From the NCBI GenBank assembly GCA_938045085.1, contig CALINZ010000178.1, positions 1-6,706 on the forward strand: a stretch of DNA of 6,706 nt, in the 5' to 3' direction. Under the pieces are notes generated by a model. That model saw only the letters and a list, made by a program, of their open reading frames with translations. It was not told the origin of the DNA and made no database searches. The DNA is from an uncultured Collinsella sp. GTDB lineage: Bacteria > Actinomycetota > Coriobacteriia > Coriobacteriales > Coriobacteriaceae. Shown piece after piece: positions 5,779-6,706 of the stretch (position 1 is its first letter; each line of letters opens with the position of its first letter). Position numbers and translations under genes: made by a program.

Positions 5779-5963
5779 CTAGTCATTGGGTACTCATTGG
5801 GGACAGACTTAAACGACTAGTCATTGGGGACAGTCTTTGCCGAACCGCCGGCTTGCTAAGGACTGTCCCCAGCTGCCGGCAGAAAGGGAACGTCCCTAAC
5901 TGCCGGGTGGCGAAAGAGTGTCCCCAACAGCTAGTCATTTAAGAACGTCCCCAATGACTAGTC
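5779..5963. repeat. Cluster of CTAGTCATTGGGGAC / GTCCCCAATGACTAG palindromic intergenic repeats
   Basis: This spacer is built of repeated short words. Direct copies: CTAGTCATTGGG (5779-5790), TCATTGGGGACAGACT (5794-5809), a longer copy at 5815-5838, and CTAGTCATT (5931-5939). Inverted copies: GACTGTCCCC (5861-5870), GTGTCCCCAAC (5918-5928) and GTCCCCAATGACTAGTC (5947-5963). The last is an exact 17-bp reverse complement of 5815-5831. CTGCCGGCAG (5873-5882) is a perfect palindrome. No coding potential is apparent. I recall similar words as abundant intergenic repeats in Collinsella-like genomes, which is memory and not a search result. Confidence 0.75.
5826..5870 (+). terminator. Strong hairpin downstream of the exporter operon, possible terminator
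   Basis: GGGGACAGTCTTT (5826-5838) pairs with AAGGACTGTCCCC (5858-5870): 13 pairs including one G-U, with a 19-nt loop. It starts 52 nt after the permease stop, so it could end or stabilise the exporter mRNA. A second nine-pair stem follows (CTAGTCATT 5931-5939 with AATGACTAG 5953-5961). Neither is followed by a T-run, so intrinsic termination is not assured. Both are part of the repeat cluster, and alternative pairings with 5815-5831 are possible. Confidence 0.4.
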
Positions 5964-6008
5964 TTGAAACAAATCCCCACTCTCGCCCCAAAATAGTTCG
6001 CCATGGTT

Positions 6009-6014
6009 TACTAT
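6009..6014 (+). promoter_or_regulatory. Weak candidate -10 box for the second ABC system
   Basis: TACTAT (6009-6014) lies in the short AT-rich patch before the ATPase gene at 6056, giving a leader of about 35 nt. No convincing -35 is present at normal spacing. TAAAGT (6023-6028) is an alternative. A promoter is expected here because the spacer carries terminator-like hairpins, but the exact position is not secure. Confidence 0.25.
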
Positions 6015-6055
6015 TACGCTCATAAAGTAGTACGAGGCTAACAACGGGGGATACC

Positions 6056-6706
6056 ATGGCAACGCAGGAAGCCTATGTCCAGGTTAAGGATCTCAAAAAG
6101 CATTACGGCGACGGTGATGCGCGCCTGACGGTACTCGAGGGCATCGACACGTCCATCAACCGCGGCGAGATCTGCGTCATGCTGGGGCCCTCGGGCTCGG
6201 GTAAGTCGACCTTTCTCAACCTGATCGGCGGCCTGGAGGATGCCGACGGCGGTTCCATCATGGTGGACGGCTGTGACCTCACGGTGCTCAAGCCTACCGA
6301 CCTGGGTGAATACCGACGCCGCGAGCTGGGCTTTGTCTTCCAGTTCTACAACCTGGTGCCCGATCTCACCATCAAGGAAAACATCGAGGTCACGGCGCAC
6401 CTGTCCAAAAACCCGCTCAACATTGACGACCTGCTGCGTTCGCTGGGCCTCTACGAGCACCGCAACAAGTTCCCGCGCCAGGTCTCGGGCGGCCAGCAGC
6501 AGCGCTGTGCCATCGGCCGTGCGCTCGTCAAAAACCCGGGCCTGCTGCTGTGCGACGAGCCCACCGGTGCGCTCGACTATAAGACGTCCAAGGAAATCTT
6601 GCAGCTCATGGAGGATGTCAATCACGAGTACGGCTGCACCATCATCATTGTCACCCATAATGCCGCCATCGCGCGCATGGCCAATCGCGTGCTGCGCCTG
6701 CGCGAC
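6056..6706 (+). CDS. ABC transporter ATP-binding protein, MacB/LolD/FtsE type (3' end outside window)
   Basis: The frame runs open from ATG 6056 to the window edge (217 residues, no stop), preceded by GGGGG (6046-6050) with 5-nt spacing. Translation shows a complete nucleotide-binding core: Walker A GPSGSGKS (44-51), Q-loop Q96 in FVFQFYNLVP, signature VSGGQQQR (143-150), Walker B LLLCDEP (163-169) with E168, D-loop ALD (172-174) and H-loop H201 in IVTHN. FQFYNLVPDLTIKENI and EPTGALD are typical of the MacB/LolD/FtsE subfamily, whose members pair with FtsX/MacB-like permeases that act on periplasmic or envelope substrates. The family is usually about 220-250 residues, so little is missing. 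A large FtsX-domain permease gene is expected next, beyond the window. It is separated from the upstream exporter by about 280 bp of repeats, so it is probably a separate transcription unit. Confidence 0.92.
   Translation, partial: MATQEAYVQVKDLKKHYGDGDARLTVLEGIDTSINRGEICVMLGPSGSGKSTFLNLIGGLEDADGGSIMVDGCDLTVLKPTDLGEYRRRELGFVFQFYNLVPDLTIKENIEVTAHLSKNPLNIDDLLRSLGLYEHRNKFPRQVSGGQQQRCAIGRALVKNPGLLLCDEPTGALDYKTSKEILQLMEDVNHEYGCTIIIVTHNAAIARMANRVLRLRD

Noticed and set aside
5779..5963. CRISPR array
   Set aside because: The repeats are short, occur in both orientations and have irregular spacing with no uniform spacers, and there are no cas genes.
6038..6658. 206-residue minus-strand frame opposite the second ABC ATPase
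   Set aside because: The plus strand holds an intact MacB/LolD-type ATPase; the antisense frame is a shadow.

Overview
The window looks like chromosomal DNA from a high-GC Gram-positive bacterium. Codons in all genes strongly prefer G or C in third position, the main start sites have purine-rich ribosome binding sites, and one gene appears to be leaderless, as is common in Actinomycetota. The dense palindromic intergenic repeats, with GGGGAC/GTCCCC and CTATGCCG cores, resemble those I associate with Coriobacteriia such as Collinsella. That assignment is an inference from memory, not a search result.

Layout: (1) 1-477 is a lower-GC repeat region. It holds two homologous 154-bp elements with inverted-repeat ends, in opposite orientation (27-180 and 265-418). 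A terminator-like hairpin lies between them, and a further hairpin lies just past the end of the leftward operon. A reading frame entering from the left edge may be the tail of an upstream gene. (2) 478-2249, minus strand, is a two-component system: a membrane histidine kinase (HisKA_3 type) followed, with a 4-bp ATGA overlap, by a NarL/FixJ-type response regulator. (3) 2250-2446 is a divergent control region. It has a -10 element placed so that the kinase mRNA would begin at its AUG, and a CRP-like dyad whose left half-site recurs 64 bp away. (4) 2447-5774, plus strand, is a three-gene ABC-2 type exporter operon: one ATPase and two different permeases, tightly packed. (5) 5775-6055 is a second repeat-rich spacer, followed by the start of another ABC system (6056 to the window end, incomplete): a MacB/LolD/FtsE-type ATPase.

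The likely working unit is a sensor kinase and regulator controlling the divergent ABC-2 exporter, an arrangement common for bacterial detoxification, peptide or lipid-stress export modules. The substrate cannot be read from the sequence. The least ordinary parts are the paired 154-bp elements, which have exactly equal length and a conserved core at the same offset, and the organised operator-like repeats between the divergent operons.
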